From Merdivivens faecigallinarum (GTDB lineage: Bacteria; Bacteroidota; Bacteroidia; Bacteroidales; UBA932), in the NCBI GenBank assembly GCA_017695055.1, contig JADILY010000012.1, positions 1 through 9,003 of the forward strand: DNA of 9,003 nt. The letters are read 5' to 3'. Shown piece by piece: positions 1 to 8,048 of the stretch. Within the stretch, counting starts at the first letter, position 1. Every line of letters starts with the position of its first letter. The translations under genes and the position numbers were made by a program. Under the pieces are notes generated by a model. It saw only the letters and a list, made by a program, of their open reading frames with translations. It was not told where the DNA came from and ran no database searches.

Positions 1-427
1 ACTCTATCTGCTCCTTGCCTATCCTGAAAAGCGCCGCCCCGCTGCCTATGAAGTAATCCGCAGGTATTTCCGGACGGAATTTTATAAAACTCATATTTGA
101 CACCATGAAAAAATCATTCGAGGCTATCATCACCCCGTCACAGTCTTTGCTGACAATCACCGAATTGAGGGTCGAATGAGGATGTATCATGGCTACATTT
201 TCCACGGAAGAGTCAACGCGGCTCGGCTTACTGTCGGCTATCACGTCCACATGCCCCTTGGTGATTATTATGAATATGGAAAGGAAGCGGCAGATGAAAC
301 CGTCGTCCTGTGCTGACGAAAAAGCTGTCCTGTCCAGTTTTCCAAGGAAAAAGCCGGTCACTGAAAATTTTATTTTAAAATTCCGTGCCAGGGCGTTCAA
401 TTGCATGGCCTCATCTCTATGTTCCAT
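1..427 (-). CDS. AraC-family transcriptional regulator, N-terminal sensory domain (3' end outside window)
   Basis: The minus strand is open without a stop for all 142 codons from the ATG at 425-427 to the left edge. It begins MEHRDEAMQLNALA. The visible part resembles the cupin-like N-terminal domain of Bacteroidota AraC regulators: a buried strand near residues 47-58 (CRFLSIFIIITKG), a VDVIAD strand at 60-65, an IHPHSTLNSVIVS segment at 81-93, and DCDGVMIASNDFFM at 95-108, which fits the usual 'seDf.G..l..s..F' element. The C-terminal helix-turn-helix domain, which would define the family, lies outside the window. The call therefore rests on this domain and on the divergent efflux operon, a common arrangement for such regulators. 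By inference it senses a ligand or stress and controls the pump. ATG 427 is the first ATG after an in-frame stop; Met8 (position 406) is an alternative start. Confidence 0.7.
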   Translation of the reverse strand, partial: MEHRDEAMQLNALARNFKIKFSVTGFFLGKLDRTAFSSAQDDGFICRFLSIFIIITKGHVDVIADSKPSRVDSSVENVAMIHPHSTLNSVIVSKDCDGVMIASNDFFMVSNMSFIKFRPEIPADYFIGSGAALFRIGKEQIE

Positions 428-559
428 AATTTTAGGGCGGTTCAAGTAATTTTGTAGCAAAATAAACAAAAATTATTCCAATTAGGAAAAAATATAATTT
501 TTTATGGTAAAAAAATTGAAAGATATTTGCCGCGAATTTATGACAGTAATATTATTAGT
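428..559. promoter_or_regulatory. Divergent promoter region between the regulator and the efflux operon
   Basis: This A/T-rich 132-bp gap separates two divergent genes. On the plus strand, TAATTTTG at 447-454 matches the Bacteroidota -7 box TAnnTTTG exactly but has no TTTG -33 element at the right distance. GATATTTG at 522-529 matches 7 of 8 positions, has a T-run at 498-503 about 18 bases upstream, and would give a short leader to the ATG at 560. I cannot decide between them. A dyad TTCC-N5-GGAA at 476-488 is a possible operator. No clear consensus promoter is visible for the minus-strand gene; TTATTTTG (460-467, minus) is a one-mismatch candidate. Confidence 0.4.
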
Positions 560-1672
560 ATGAGAAAATTTGTGTTAGTTCCGGCAGCCATACTCATAGC
601 TGCATTGACAGCCTCATGCGGAGGCGAGAACGAGGGAGGGCGCAAGACGGCAGGATACAAAACCTATACCGTCGACACTACCTCAAGAACTGTTGAAAGT
701 AGCTATTCGGCTACAATCAGAGGACGTCAGGACATAGACATTTATCCTCAGGTCTCGGGAACGATTACCGAAGTCTGCGTGACCGAAGGCCAGAAAGTGA
801 AAAAAGGTGATTTGCTGTTCATCATAGACCAGGTGCCTTACAAGGCGGCCCTGATGACAGCGGAAGCCAATGTGGCCGCAGCTGAGGCAGGGGTCGCGAC
901 GGCGCAGCTGACATACGACAGCAAAGTAAAGCTTTTCGATGAGAAAGTCATTTCGCAATTCGAACTCCAGTCGGCCGAAAATGCACTTCTCACGGCAAAA
1001 GCAACCCTCGCACAATGCGAAGCGCAAAGGGTAAATGCCGAAAACAATCTCTCATATACTGAAGTGAGCAGCCCTGCCGACGGAGTAGTCGGTACCATAC
1101 CTTACAGGCAGGGTGCGTTGGTAAGCTCGGCTTCACCTCAGCCGCTGACGACCATTTCCGACAACTCGCAGATGTACGTTTATTTTTCATTCAATGAAAG
1201 CCAGCTGCTCAGCCTTCTGAAACAGTACGGCTCGCTCGACGCCACCCTCAAGGGAATGCCGGACATACAGCTCCAGCTGAGCGACGGGTCCATATACAAC
1301 ACCCCAGGACGTATCGAGAGCATCAGCGGTGTCATCGACCGTACGACAGGAACCACAAGCCTCAGGGCGGTATTCGACAATAAGGACAGGCTCCTGCACA
1401 GCGGCGCAAGCGGACGTGTAATCATTCCTGTGACATACAAAGGCTGCATTGTAATCCCGCAGGCGGCGACTTCCGAACTTCAGGACAGGACCATCACCTA
1501 CAAAGTGGTAGACGGCAAGACCGTCGGTACGCAAATCAAGGTAATGTCCCAGAATAACGGCCGTGAATACATCGTTACCGAAGGACTTGTTCCGGGCGAT
1601 GTCATTGTGGCCGAAGGAGCAGGACTTCTCAGGGACGGGATAACCGTATCGGAAACAGCAACGGAGGAATAA
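560..1672 (+). CDS. RND efflux periplasmic adaptor (membrane fusion) lipoprotein, AcrA/MexA type
   Basis: This 370-residue lipoprotein bridges the inner-membrane RND pump and the outer-membrane channel. It has a short signal peptide with lipobox LTASC, the lipidated cysteine being Cys20. The first lipoyl half-motif is at about 58-92 (VSGTITEVCVTEGQKVKKGD). An alanine-rich helical hairpin at about 93-165 should contact the channel. The second lipoyl half follows at 166-200 (SSPADGVVG). A beta-barrel spans about 205-290 and a membrane-proximal domain 291-370. Length is normal for the family. I chose ATG 560 because it begins directly with the signal peptide MRKFVLVP; a TTG at 527 would add 11 residues before it and spoil the leader. 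Its stop lies 4 bases before the pump gene, so the two are very probably co-translated. Substrate range cannot be read from sequence. Confidence 0.93.
   Translation: MRKFVLVPAAILIAALTASCGGENEGGRKTAGYKTYTVDTTSRTVESSYSATIRGRQDIDIYPQVSGTITEVCVTEGQKVKKGDLLFIIDQVPYKAALMTAEANVAAAEAGVATAQLTYDSKVKLFDEKVISQFELQSAENALLTAKATLAQCEAQRVNAENNLSYTEVSSPADGVVGTIPYRQGALVSSASPQPLTTISDNSQMYVYFSFNESQLLSLLKQYGSLDATLKGMPDIQLQLSDGSIYNTPGRIESISGVIDRTTGTTSLRAVFDNKDRLLHSGASGRVIIPVTYKGCIVIPQAATSELQDRTITYKVVDGKTVGTQIKVMSQNNGREYIVTEGLVPGDVIVAEGAGLLRDGITVSETATEE
1663..1668 (+). promoter_or_regulatory. Shine-Dalgarno site of the RND pump gene
   Basis: GGAGGA lies inside the last codons of the adaptor gene, 8 bases before the ATG at 1677. 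A near-perfect Shine-Dalgarno is noteworthy here because the other starts in the window have A/T-rich leaders. It suits translation by ribosomes finishing the upstream gene and supports ATG 1677 as the start. Confidence 0.6.
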
Positions 1673-1676
1673 CGGC

Positions 1677-4600
1677 ATGAATGTATCAGATTTCATAAAA
1701 AGGCCTGTACTTTCGTCGGTAATATCCATATTGCTGGTACTGCTCGGCCTTGTAGCTCTGGAATCGCTTCCGGTAGAGCAATATCCGGACATTGCGCCTC
1801 CTACGATATCGGTTTCCGCCAGCTATCCTGGCGCAAGCGCCGAGGCGGTACAGAAGAGTGTGGTAGTACCTCTCGAGGAAGCCATCAACGGTGTGGAGAA
1901 CATGACGTACATGACTTCCGAAGTATCGGACGGAAGCGCCCGTATAACCATCTATTTCAAGCAGGGTACGGACCCGGACATGGCTGCCGTCTATGTCCAG
2001 AACAGAGCAAGTACGGCACAGGGGCTTCTGCCTGCCGAAGTAACGCAAATCGGTGTCACTACCTATAAAAGGCAGACAAGCATGCTTATCATCGGTGCCG
2101 TCTACAGCCCCGATGACAGATATGATGAAAACTTCATCGCCAACTATACCGACATCAACATAGAACCGCGCATCAAGCGTGTTTCCGGTGTCGGCGACGT
2201 GATGACACTCGGAAACTCGTACAGTATGCGTATCTGGATGAAACCGGATATCATGGCACAGTACGGACTGATGCCGAGCGACATAACCACGGCCCTCAGT
2301 GAGCAGAACATAGAGGCCCCGGCCGGAAATTTCGGAGAAAATTCCCAGAATTCATTCCAATATACCATCCGCTACAAGGGACGTCTGGAAAGCGTTGAAG
2401 AATTCGAAAACATCGTAATCAAGGCCGACGGGGACGGGAACATCGTAAGGCTGAAAGATGTAGCCGATGTCGAACTCGGAGCTGAAAGCTACGCCTACAA
2501 CGGAGAAGTGGACGGCCACCCGGGAGTACAGTTCATGGTATTCCAGATTGCCGGTACCAATGCCACCGAAGTCATAAAGGACATCGAGGCGCTTCTCGAT
2601 GAAGTGAAGGCCGAGCTTCCTGCCGGACTGGACATAAAGATACTCAGGAACTCCAACGACTTCCTCTATGCTTCCATACATGAGGTGATAAAGACACTCC
2701 TCGAAGCGATTTTGCTGGTCATCCTCGTGGTTTATTTCTTCCTCCAGGATTTCCGCTCGACTTTGATTCCTACCCTGTCCATGATAGTCGCGATTGTAGG
2801 TACTTTCGCATTCATGTACATTTTGGGATTCAGTGTCAACATCCTTACCCTCTTTGCATTGGTTCTTGCCATAGGAACGGTGGTCGATGACGCCATAGTG
2901 GTCGTCGAAGCCGTGCAGGCCGAATTCGACAACGGGGTCAAGTCACCATACGAGGCCACGGTGAACGCCATGCACAATGTGACGGCGGCCGTCATTACGA
3001 CAACCATCGTCTTCATGGCAGTATTCATCCCGGTATCGTTCATGGGAGGAACGGCCGGAGTATTCTACAAGCAGTTCGGTCTTACCATGGCCGTGGCTGT
3101 CGGCATATCGGCAATAAACGCCCTTACCCTCAGCCCTGCACTGTGCGCCCTCCTGCTTTCCCCTACCGACAGTACAAGGACAAAAAAGACGTTCTCGGAC
3201 AGGGTGCGCACGGCATACAACGCTTCGTTCTCCGCCATTTCCAAGAAATATCAGAACGGGGTCAAATTCTTCCTTAAGAAAAGATATCTTGCACTGGGCA
3301 TCATCGGATGCTCCCTCGTGGTATTTTTCTTCCTCCTCCGCGACACCAAGACGGGACTCGTACCGAATGAAGATACCGGTACCCTCTTCGTAGGCGTGGA
3401 AGCGGCTCCAGGAACATCCCTTTACGAGACATCCAAGATAATGGACCAGGCGGAGGAAATCCTGAAACAGTTCCCTGAAATCGAAAGTTATTCGAAAGTA
3501 GCCGGCTACAGTATCATCAGCGGGCAGGGACCTAACTTCGGTTCCGTCATCGTCAAACTGAAGAACTGGGACGAAAGGAAGGGGAAGGAACATTCCTCGT
3601 CCGCACTTACAAGCAAGATAACCTTGGCCTTGCAACAGCTCAAGAACGCCACTTCGATAGTGATGGCTCCGGGACTTATCCCGGGATACGGTAGCGGTAA
3701 CGCGGTAGAACTTTACCTTCAGGACCGTTCGGGCGGAAGAATAGAGGACTTCTATGAAAACACCCGCGGATTCCTCGCAGCCCTGAACCAAAGGCCGGAG
3801 GTCCTTATGGCCATGAGTTCGTTCAACATCAACTATCCTCAGTACAGGATAGAAATCGATGCCGCGAAATGCAAGATGGCAGGGGTTTCGCCAAGTACCG
3901 TGCTGAGTGTCATGGGTAGTTATTTTGGAGGTTCATACGTATCCAACTTCAACAGATTCTCAAAAGTATACAGGGTAATGTTGCAGGCGCCTGCCGATTT
4001 CAGGCTGGACGAGTCCTCACTGGATGAAATCTATCTCCGCAGCGGAAGCGAAATGGCGCCTCTGAGCCAGTTCGTGGAAATCGAGAAAGTCCTCGGTTCC
4101 CCTACCCTCAGCCGTTTCAACCTGTTCAACAGTATATCCGTGAACGTGATGATGGCAGACGGCTATACTTCGGCCGAAGCGATTGCCGCAATCAACGAAG
4201 TCGCTTCCGAGACACTGCCAACGAGCTATGGTTATGAATACGGCGGTATTTCGAGGGAAGAGGCCGCTTCCACAAGTTCGGGAACGCTTATGGTATGGAT
4301 AATGTGTATAGTTCTGATTTATCTCATACTCTGCGCCCTTTACGAGAGTTATTTCGTTCCGCTTGCAGTCATACTTGCAGTGCCTTGCGGACTTATGGGA
4401 AGTTTCCTTTTCGCGAAACTCTGCGGAATAGAGAACAATATCTATCTACAGACAGGTGTGATTATGCTCATAGGCCTTTTGTCCAAGACAGCCATACTTC
4501 TTACCGAGTACGCTTCCGCCCGCAGGGCAAGGGGCATGGGTATCGAAGAGGCGGCTTACGATGCTGCAAAAGTAAGGCTCAGGCCTATCCTCATGACCGC

Positions 4601-4829
4601 CCTCTGTATGATTTTCGGTATGCTTCCGCTGATTTTCTCATCCGGAGCCGGAGCCAACGGAAACAGGGCCCTCAGCATAGGTGTCGTAGGCGGTCTGCTC
4701 GTCGGTACGCTCGCACTTCTGTTCCTGGTACCTGTACTTTTCGTCCTGTTCCAGAAGATGGAGGAGCGTTTCTTTAGAAGGAGACACCCTGCCGCACATA
4801 CGACAAGCCGGGAGCAGATTACGGAATAA
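1677..4829 (+). CDS. RND multidrug efflux transporter, inner-membrane pump (AcrB/MexB-like, HAE-1 type)
   Basis: This 1050-residue proton/drug antiporter has the usual AcrB-like length. It has twelve membrane segments and two large periplasmic loops. TM1 is at about 10-30 and ends at the family signature ESLPVEQYPDIAPPTISVSA. TM2-TM6 begin near residue 335, TM7 lies near 536-552, and TM8 starts near 870. The proton-relay residues are all present: Asp404-Asp405 in TM4 (GTVVDDAIVVVEAV; AcrB Asp407/408), Lys937 in TM10 (LLSKTAILLTEYA; AcrB Lys940) and Arg969 in TM11 (RLRPILMTAL; AcrB Arg971). This marks an active drug-type pump; the paired Asp argues against the metal-exporting HME class. The motif GSVIVKLKNWDER sits in the first porter domain region. 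The ATG lies 4 bases after the adaptor stop. It is intact and shows no frameshift. The specific drugs exported are unknown. Confidence 0.96.
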   Translation: MNVSDFIKRPVLSSVISILLVLLGLVALESLPVEQYPDIAPPTISVSASYPGASAEAVQKSVVVPLEEAINGVENMTYMTSEVSDGSARITIYFKQGTDPDMAAVYVQNRASTAQGLLPAEVTQIGVTTYKRQTSMLIIGAVYSPDDRYDENFIANYTDINIEPRIKRVSGVGDVMTLGNSYSMRIWMKPDIMAQYGLMPSDITTALSEQNIEAPAGNFGENSQNSFQYTIRYKGRLESVEEFENIVIKADGDGNIVRLKDVADVELGAESYAYNGEVDGHPGVQFMVFQIAGTNATEVIKDIEALLDEVKAELPAGLDIKILRNSNDFLYASIHEVIKTLLEAILLVILVVYFFLQDFRSTLIPTLSMIVAIVGTFAFMYILGFSVNILTLFALVLAIGTVVDDAIVVVEAVQAEFDNGVKSPYEATVNAMHNVTAAVITTTIVFMAVFIPVSFMGGTAGVFYKQFGLTMAVAVGISAINALTLSPALCALLLSPTDSTRTKKTFSDRVRTAYNASFSAISKKYQNGVKFFLKKRYLALGIIGCSLVVFFFLLRDTKTGLVPNEDTGTLFVGVEAAPGTSLYETSKIMDQAEEILKQFPEIESYSKVAGYSIISGQGPNFGSVIVKLKNWDERKGKEHSSSALTSKITLALQQLKNATSIVMAPGLIPGYGSGNAVELYLQDRSGGRIEDFYENTRGFLAALNQRPEVLMAMSSFNINYPQYRIEIDAAKCKMAGVSPSTVLSVMGSYFGGSYVSNFNRFSKVYRVMLQAPADFRLDESSLDEIYLRSGSEMAPLSQFVEIEKVLGSPTLSRFNLFNSISVNVMMADGYTSAEAIAAINEVASETLPTSYGYEYGGISREEAASTSSGTLMVWIMCIVLIYLILCALYESYFVPLAVILAVPCGLMGSFLFAKLCGIENNIYLQTGVIMLIGLLSKTAILLTEYASARRARGMGIEEAAYDAAKVRLRPILMTALCMIFGMLPLIFSSGAGANGNRALSIGVVGGLLVGTLALLFLVPVLFVLFQKMEERFFRRRHPAAHTTSREQITE

Positions 4830-4859
4830 TTTTAATAAAATATTGAAATTAAGATATTT

Positions 4860-6209
4860 ATGAAAATATTCAAATACATTCTATTCTTATCGGCGGCGTT
4901 TGCCGTTTCCGGTTGCGGAATATACGGAAAATTCGAAAACCGTGTCGATACTGAAATCAGGGAAGATGCCTACGGTGCCGATTATGAGGAGCCGCAGGAC
5001 GACACCCTGGGGCTGGCTTCGCTGCAATGGCGCGAAATGTTTACGGACACTCTCCTTCAGAATCTTATCGAGATGGGTCTTGAGAACAACGCCAACCTCA
5101 AAGTTGCCTCCTTGCAATGCGAAGAGGCCCTGGCCTCGCTTAAAGCCTCCAAGCTTGCCTACATCCCGTCCTTTGACGCTTCATTGGGCGGCACAGTAGC
5201 CGGTTCTGTCGAACACGGCGGAGAAACCTGGGGCTGGAGCCTGCCTTTGAATGCTTCATGGCAGATAGACATATTCGGCTCGCTGACAAACGCTAAACGC
5301 CGTGCGGCCGCACTGGTTGAAGGCAGCGAGGCATACAAGCAGGCCGTAAGGTCGCAGCTGATTGCGACAATCGCGACTACTTATTATTCGCTTGTCGCCC
5401 TCGATGCACAATACGGGATTTATCAGGAAACCGAGAAAAACTGGGAAAAGAGTCTCGAAACCATGAAAAGGCTCATGGATGCGGGCTCTTACAACATGGC
5501 GGCCGTAGCACAGACTGAAGCCAATTATTACGGTGTAAAGGTTTCGCTCGTGGATATGCAGACAAATATCCGCGAGCTTGAAAATACGCTCTGCTCGCTT
5601 GTCGGCATTCCGGCCGGCCACATTGCACGCGCAAGCCTTGACGAATGGACCGAGCCGGAACTCATCTCGGCAGGAATACCGGCGGAAGCCCTTGCCAACA
5701 GGCCTGATGTCATGCAGGCAGAAAGTGCATACAAGGCGGCATTCTACGGAACCAATCAGGCAAGGTCCAACATGTTCCCTTCATTGAGGATTACCGGCAC
5801 GCTGAATTTTGCCGAATTGCTCTACAATGCAGCCGCTTCACTGCTGGCGCCTATTTTCCAGAACGGACAGCTCAATGCACAGCTGAAGATAGCCAAGGCG
5901 CAACAGGAAGAAGCCGCTGTGCAGTTCGGACAGGCAATCATCGATGCAGGAATCGAGGTGAACAACCTGATGACCGGCATCAACGGGGCCAAGGAAAAAG
6001 GAGAGTACTACAAGCTCCAGCAGAATGCCCTTGAGACCGCTGTAAGCAGCACTACAAGCCTTATGATGCACGGCTCGACGACTTATCTCGAAATATTGAC
6101 GGCTCAGACCTCTCTGCTTTCGGCCCAAATCAGCTATGTAGCGAACAGGCTGGAAGAAATCAACGGCATCATATCACTTTACCAGGCTCTCGGAGGAGGC
6201 CGGGAATAA
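4860..6209 (+). CDS. Outer-membrane efflux channel lipoprotein, TolC/OprM (NodT) family
   Basis: This 449-residue outer-membrane factor is the exit duct of the tripartite pump. The signal peptide ends in lipobox VSGC with the lipidated Cys19, as in OprM and NodT-type channels. The family's two repeats are visible. The first includes NASWQIDIFG at 131-140 followed by long helices to about 245. The second opens with the hallmark RPDVMQAE at 281-288, followed by LLAPIFQNGQL at 328-338 and YLEILTAQTSLLSAQ at 409-423. Length is normal. It follows the pump after a 30-base A/T-rich gap (4830-4859) with no terminator or clear promoter, so it is probably the last gene of the same transcript, which ends at the hairpin 22 bases downstream. 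Confidence 0.93.
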   Translation: MKIFKYILFLSAAFAVSGCGIYGKFENRVDTEIREDAYGADYEEPQDDTLGLASLQWREMFTDTLLQNLIEMGLENNANLKVASLQCEEALASLKASKLAYIPSFDASLGGTVAGSVEHGGETWGWSLPLNASWQIDIFGSLTNAKRRAAALVEGSEAYKQAVRSQLIATIATTYYSLVALDAQYGIYQETEKNWEKSLETMKRLMDAGSYNMAAVAQTEANYYGVKVSLVDMQTNIRELENTLCSLVGIPAGHIARASLDEWTEPELISAGIPAEALANRPDVMQAESAYKAAFYGTNQARSNMFPSLRITGTLNFAELLYNAAASLLAPIFQNGQLNAQLKIAKAQQEEAAVQFGQAIIDAGIEVNNLMTGINGAKEKGEYYKLQQNALETAVSSTTSLMMHGSTTYLEILTAQTSLLSAQISYVANRLEEINGIISLYQALGGGRE

Positions 6210-6230
6210 ACAAGTTTTCTCTACATCATC

Positions 6231-6265
6231 AATAAGCCGGCGCGACATTGTGCCGGCTTATTTTT
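6231..6265 (+). terminator. Rho-independent terminator of the efflux operon
   Basis: A perfect 11-bp inverted repeat (AATAAGCCGGC at 6231-6241, GCCGGCTTATT at 6252-6262) encloses a 10-base loop, and the second arm runs into a T-run (6261-6265). The A/T base of the stem makes it a plausible terminator in either direction, but only plus-strand transcription reaches it here. Confidence 0.85.
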
Positions 6266-6339
6266 ATTACCTGCTGCTTCACCTGTCATTTTACCTATTT
6301 TACCGGCTTACGGCCATCCGGATTCAGGAGAAATTTTCC

Positions 6340-6347
6340 TATATTTG
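6340..6347 (+). promoter_or_regulatory. Bacteroidota -7 box for the DUF6913-DUF368 operon
   Basis: TATATTTG matches TAnnTTTG exactly and lies 26 bases before the ATG at 6374, after the efflux terminator. No TTG is visible about 19-21 bases upstream, so the -33 element is weak or absent. With the terminator in between, this marks a separate transcription unit. Confidence 0.45.
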
Positions 6348-6373
6348 TGGTTTGAAACTGCTTTTGAGCGAGC

Positions 6374-6910
6374 ATGAATTTTATAACCAAACATATCAGG
6401 CGCAAGAAAGAGCTGCTGTTTGCCTGCAAGGACCGCAAGGCGGTATACATGCCGGCTGAAAAGCTGTCTTCAGCCATCGTGATAGGCGATGCCGCCACTC
6501 CGGAAAATGAAAACATGCTGTCGCTTGTCAGGAAATGGGCTTCCGACTACGGAATAACCGCCTACACCGTCTATTTTTCATTAAAGGCGAGAAGGGGCCG
6601 CGACAAAAACGGCGATGCAGCCAAGGGCGATCTCGTACTATTCAGGAACGATATCAGGCTTGCGGGGATTCCTAAAAACGATTTTCTCAAAGAAATATTA
6701 GGCAAACGGTACGATTTGCTCATTTGTACGGCATCTCCCCTTCCTTATCCGGTGGAATTCGTGGTAAAATGCTGCAATGCCTCGTTCAAGGCAGGCATAG
6801 ACGAAAGCCGCATCGACCTGTTCGACATGCTCGTAACGGGGGACAAAAGCGGAAGCGAAAAGATTGAATTCATGTTGGACTCCATAACAAAAATCAAAGG
6901 CGAAGACTGA
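6374..6910 (+). CDS. DUF6913-like conserved Bacteroidota protein, function unknown
   Basis: This 178-residue soluble protein has no signal peptide or membrane segment. It starts with a basic helix (MNFITKHIRRKKELL). An alternating strand-helix pattern follows: SSAIVIGD at about 32-39, a helix with MLSLVRKWASDYG near 48-60, then ITAYTVYFSLK at 61-71. The C-terminal half carries KRYDLLICTASP at about 111-122 and VVKCCNASFKAGIDESRIDLFDMLV, which resembles the '(Y/F)DLLI ... l....A.fkvGi....r..lfDlmI' pattern I associate with DUF6913. That assignment is from memory of the family. An upstream in-frame TGA (6362-6370 region) makes ATG 6374 the first usable start. The TGA stop overlaps the next ATG by one base, so the gene is translationally coupled to the DUF368 transporter. 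No catalytic motif is recognisable. Confidence 0.7.
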   Translation: MNFITKHIRRKKELLFACKDRKAVYMPAEKLSSAIVIGDAATPENENMLSLVRKWASDYGITAYTVYFSLKARRGRDKNGDAAKGDLVLFRNDIRLAGIPKNDFLKEILGKRYDLLICTASPLPYPVEFVVKCCNASFKAGIDESRIDLFDMLVTGDKSGSEKIEFMLDSITKIKGED

Positions 6911-7905
6911 TGGGAAACAAAAATGCACGGCATTATCTCATGACGGCGGTCAAGGGAATCTGCATGGGGGCGGCCGATGTGATACCCGGAGTGTCCGGGG
7001 GCACAATCGCTTTCATGACAGGGATATACGAAGAGCTCGTAGGCTCGATAAATGCAATCAACATGACTGCCGTCAGGCTCCTGTTCAAGGGAAAATTCAG
7101 GCAGTTCTGGACACAGATTAACGGAAATTTTCTGATTTCACTTATCGGCGGGATACTCATAAGCATTCTTTCGTTAGCGAAACTCATGCAGTACCTACTT
7201 AATTTTCATCCCATTCAGACCTGGGCTTTCTTCTTCGGGCTGATTGTCGCCTCCTCATTCTTCATACTCAAAGGGGTGAAAGGATGGAAGTTCATGGATT
7301 TCATACAACTGGTCTTCGGCATAATCCTCGGCGTTGTCATCTGCACCCTGTCCCCTACCCGGACTCCGGACGGGCTGTGGTTCATCTTCATAAGCGGGGC
7401 CATTGCAATCTGCGCGATGATTCTGCCGGGCATTTCAGGCAGTTTCATCCTGCTCATTCTGGGGAAATACGAATATCTGATGGGGAAAATCGCAGATATC
7501 GTTTCAGGGAAAGGGGAAATAATGGATTTTGTCATCCTCATCACCTTCGCACTCGGGGCCGTTGTCGGCATAATCGCTTTTTCCAAGTTCCTGCACTGGC
7601 TGCTGAGCAAATACCACCGCCCTACCCTGCTTGTCCTTGCCGGCTTCATCATCGGCTCGCTCGTAAAGGTATGGCCATGGAGCAACAGGCTCGACATCGT
7701 ATGCTCGCAATTTCCTGAAGCGGCAGCGCTTCTGGAAGCCACTCCTATGGACAAGGCATTGCAGGACGGACTGGTAGAGACATTTTATGCCCGGACCGAT
7801 CCGCATATCGCCGGTGCCATCGCCTTCGCCCTGACAGGTCTCGCCCTGGTATTCATCATAGAAGCCGCATCGAAAATTATACAGAAGAAAAGGGAAACAC
7901 GGTAG
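6910..7905 (+). CDS. popT: DUF368 polyprenyl-phosphate transporter (PopT-like)
   Basis: This 331-residue polytopic inner-membrane protein belongs to the DUF368 family. Family members (PopT) were shown to return undecaprenyl phosphate, the lipid carrier for cell-wall and surface-glycan precursors, across the membrane for reuse. The two inverted-repeat signature motifs are clear: GAADVIPGVSGGTIAFMTG at residues 20-38 and AMILPGISGSFILLILGKYE at 169-188. They are separated by hydrophobic segments near 74-97, 105-121, 131-147 and 156-175. Further membrane segments lie at about 207-231, 239-255 and 299-318, and the protein ends in a basic cytosolic tail (KKRETR). The start codon shares one base with the preceding stop (TGATG), giving tight coupling. 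The symbol is by family; orthology to a particular characterised PopT is not proven. Its stop is only 10 bases before the -33 element of the tRNA promoter. Confidence 0.9.
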   Translation: MGNKNARHYLMTAVKGICMGAADVIPGVSGGTIAFMTGIYEELVGSINAINMTAVRLLFKGKFRQFWTQINGNFLISLIGGILISILSLAKLMQYLLNFHPIQTWAFFFGLIVASSFFILKGVKGWKFMDFIQLVFGIILGVVICTLSPTRTPDGLWFIFISGAIAICAMILPGISGSFILLILGKYEYLMGKIADIVSGKGEIMDFVILITFALGAVVGIIAFSKFLHWLLSKYHRPTLLVLAGFIIGSLVKVWPWSNRLDIVCSQFPEAAALLEATPMDKALQDGLVETFYARTDPHIAGAIAFALTGLALVFIIEAASKIIQKKRETR

Positions 7906-7914
7906 CGAAGCATA

Positions 7915-7944
7915 TTGCCATTAAAATAAAAAGCATTATCTTTG
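7915..7944 (+). promoter_or_regulatory. Bacteroidota-type promoter of tRNA-Arg
   Basis: TTG at 7915-7917, a 19-base spacer and TATCTTTG at 7937-7944 match the Bacteroidota housekeeping promoter (TTTG / 19-21 / TAnnTTTG). Transcription would start near 7951, leaving a short 5' leader before the tRNA at 7968. It is the best promoter in the window. Confidence 0.85.
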
Positions 7945-7967
7945 CAGTCCGTTTGATTACAATGGCA

Positions 7968-8041
7968 GGTCCGGTAGCTCAGCTGGATAGAGCAACAGCC
8001 TTCTAAGCTGTGGGTCTTGGGTTCGAATCCCAACCGGATCA
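7968..8041 (+). tRNA. tRNA-Arg (anticodon TCT)
   Basis: This is a 74-base cloverleaf. The acceptor stem GGTCCGG pairs with CCGGATC with one G-U pair, and the discriminator A is at 8041. The D-arm contains AGCTCAGCTGGATAGAGC. The anticodon stem ACAGC/GCTGT (7995-7999, 8007-8011) holds loop CTTCTAA with anticodon TCT at 8002-8004, which reads AGA/AGG. The T-arm is TTGGGTTCGAATCCCAA. CCA is not encoded. AGG is a frequent Arg codon in the neighbouring genes, so this tRNA should matter. Its 3' end is duplicated downstream, which marks it as an integration target. Confidence 0.97.
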
Positions 8042-8043
8042 CA
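8026..8043 (+). repeat. Direct repeat copy 1: att-like site at the tRNA 3' end
   Basis: AATCCCAACCGGATCACA covers the 3' half of the T-arm, the acceptor 3' strand and the discriminator of tRNA-Arg, plus two bases. It recurs without mismatch at 8227-8244. tRNA 3' ends are the classic target of tyrosine recombinases, which leave exactly this kind of duplication. Confidence 0.8.
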
Positions 8044-8048
8044 TGAAA

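Noticed and set aside
189..449. Plus-strand 86-codon open frame
   Set aside because: It is antisense to the AraC-type regulator, whose frame is open across the whole stretch and has recognisable family features. This frame reads low-complexity and has no promoter or partner.
527..559. TTG start extending the adaptor by 11 residues
   Set aside because: The extension precedes a complete lipoprotein signal peptide that starts at ATG 560; a leading PRIYDSN segment would not fit.
2943..3791. 282-codon minus-strand frame within the RND pump gene
   Set aside because: It is a long antisense shadow of a well-conserved transporter gene. The composition is Cys/Gly/Arg-rich with no family resemblance.
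4295..4777. 160-codon plus-strand frame inside the 3' part of the pump gene
   Set aside because: It is an out-of-frame shadow rich in Arg, Ser and His. The pump frame there encodes TM8-TM12 with the conserved Lys and Arg.
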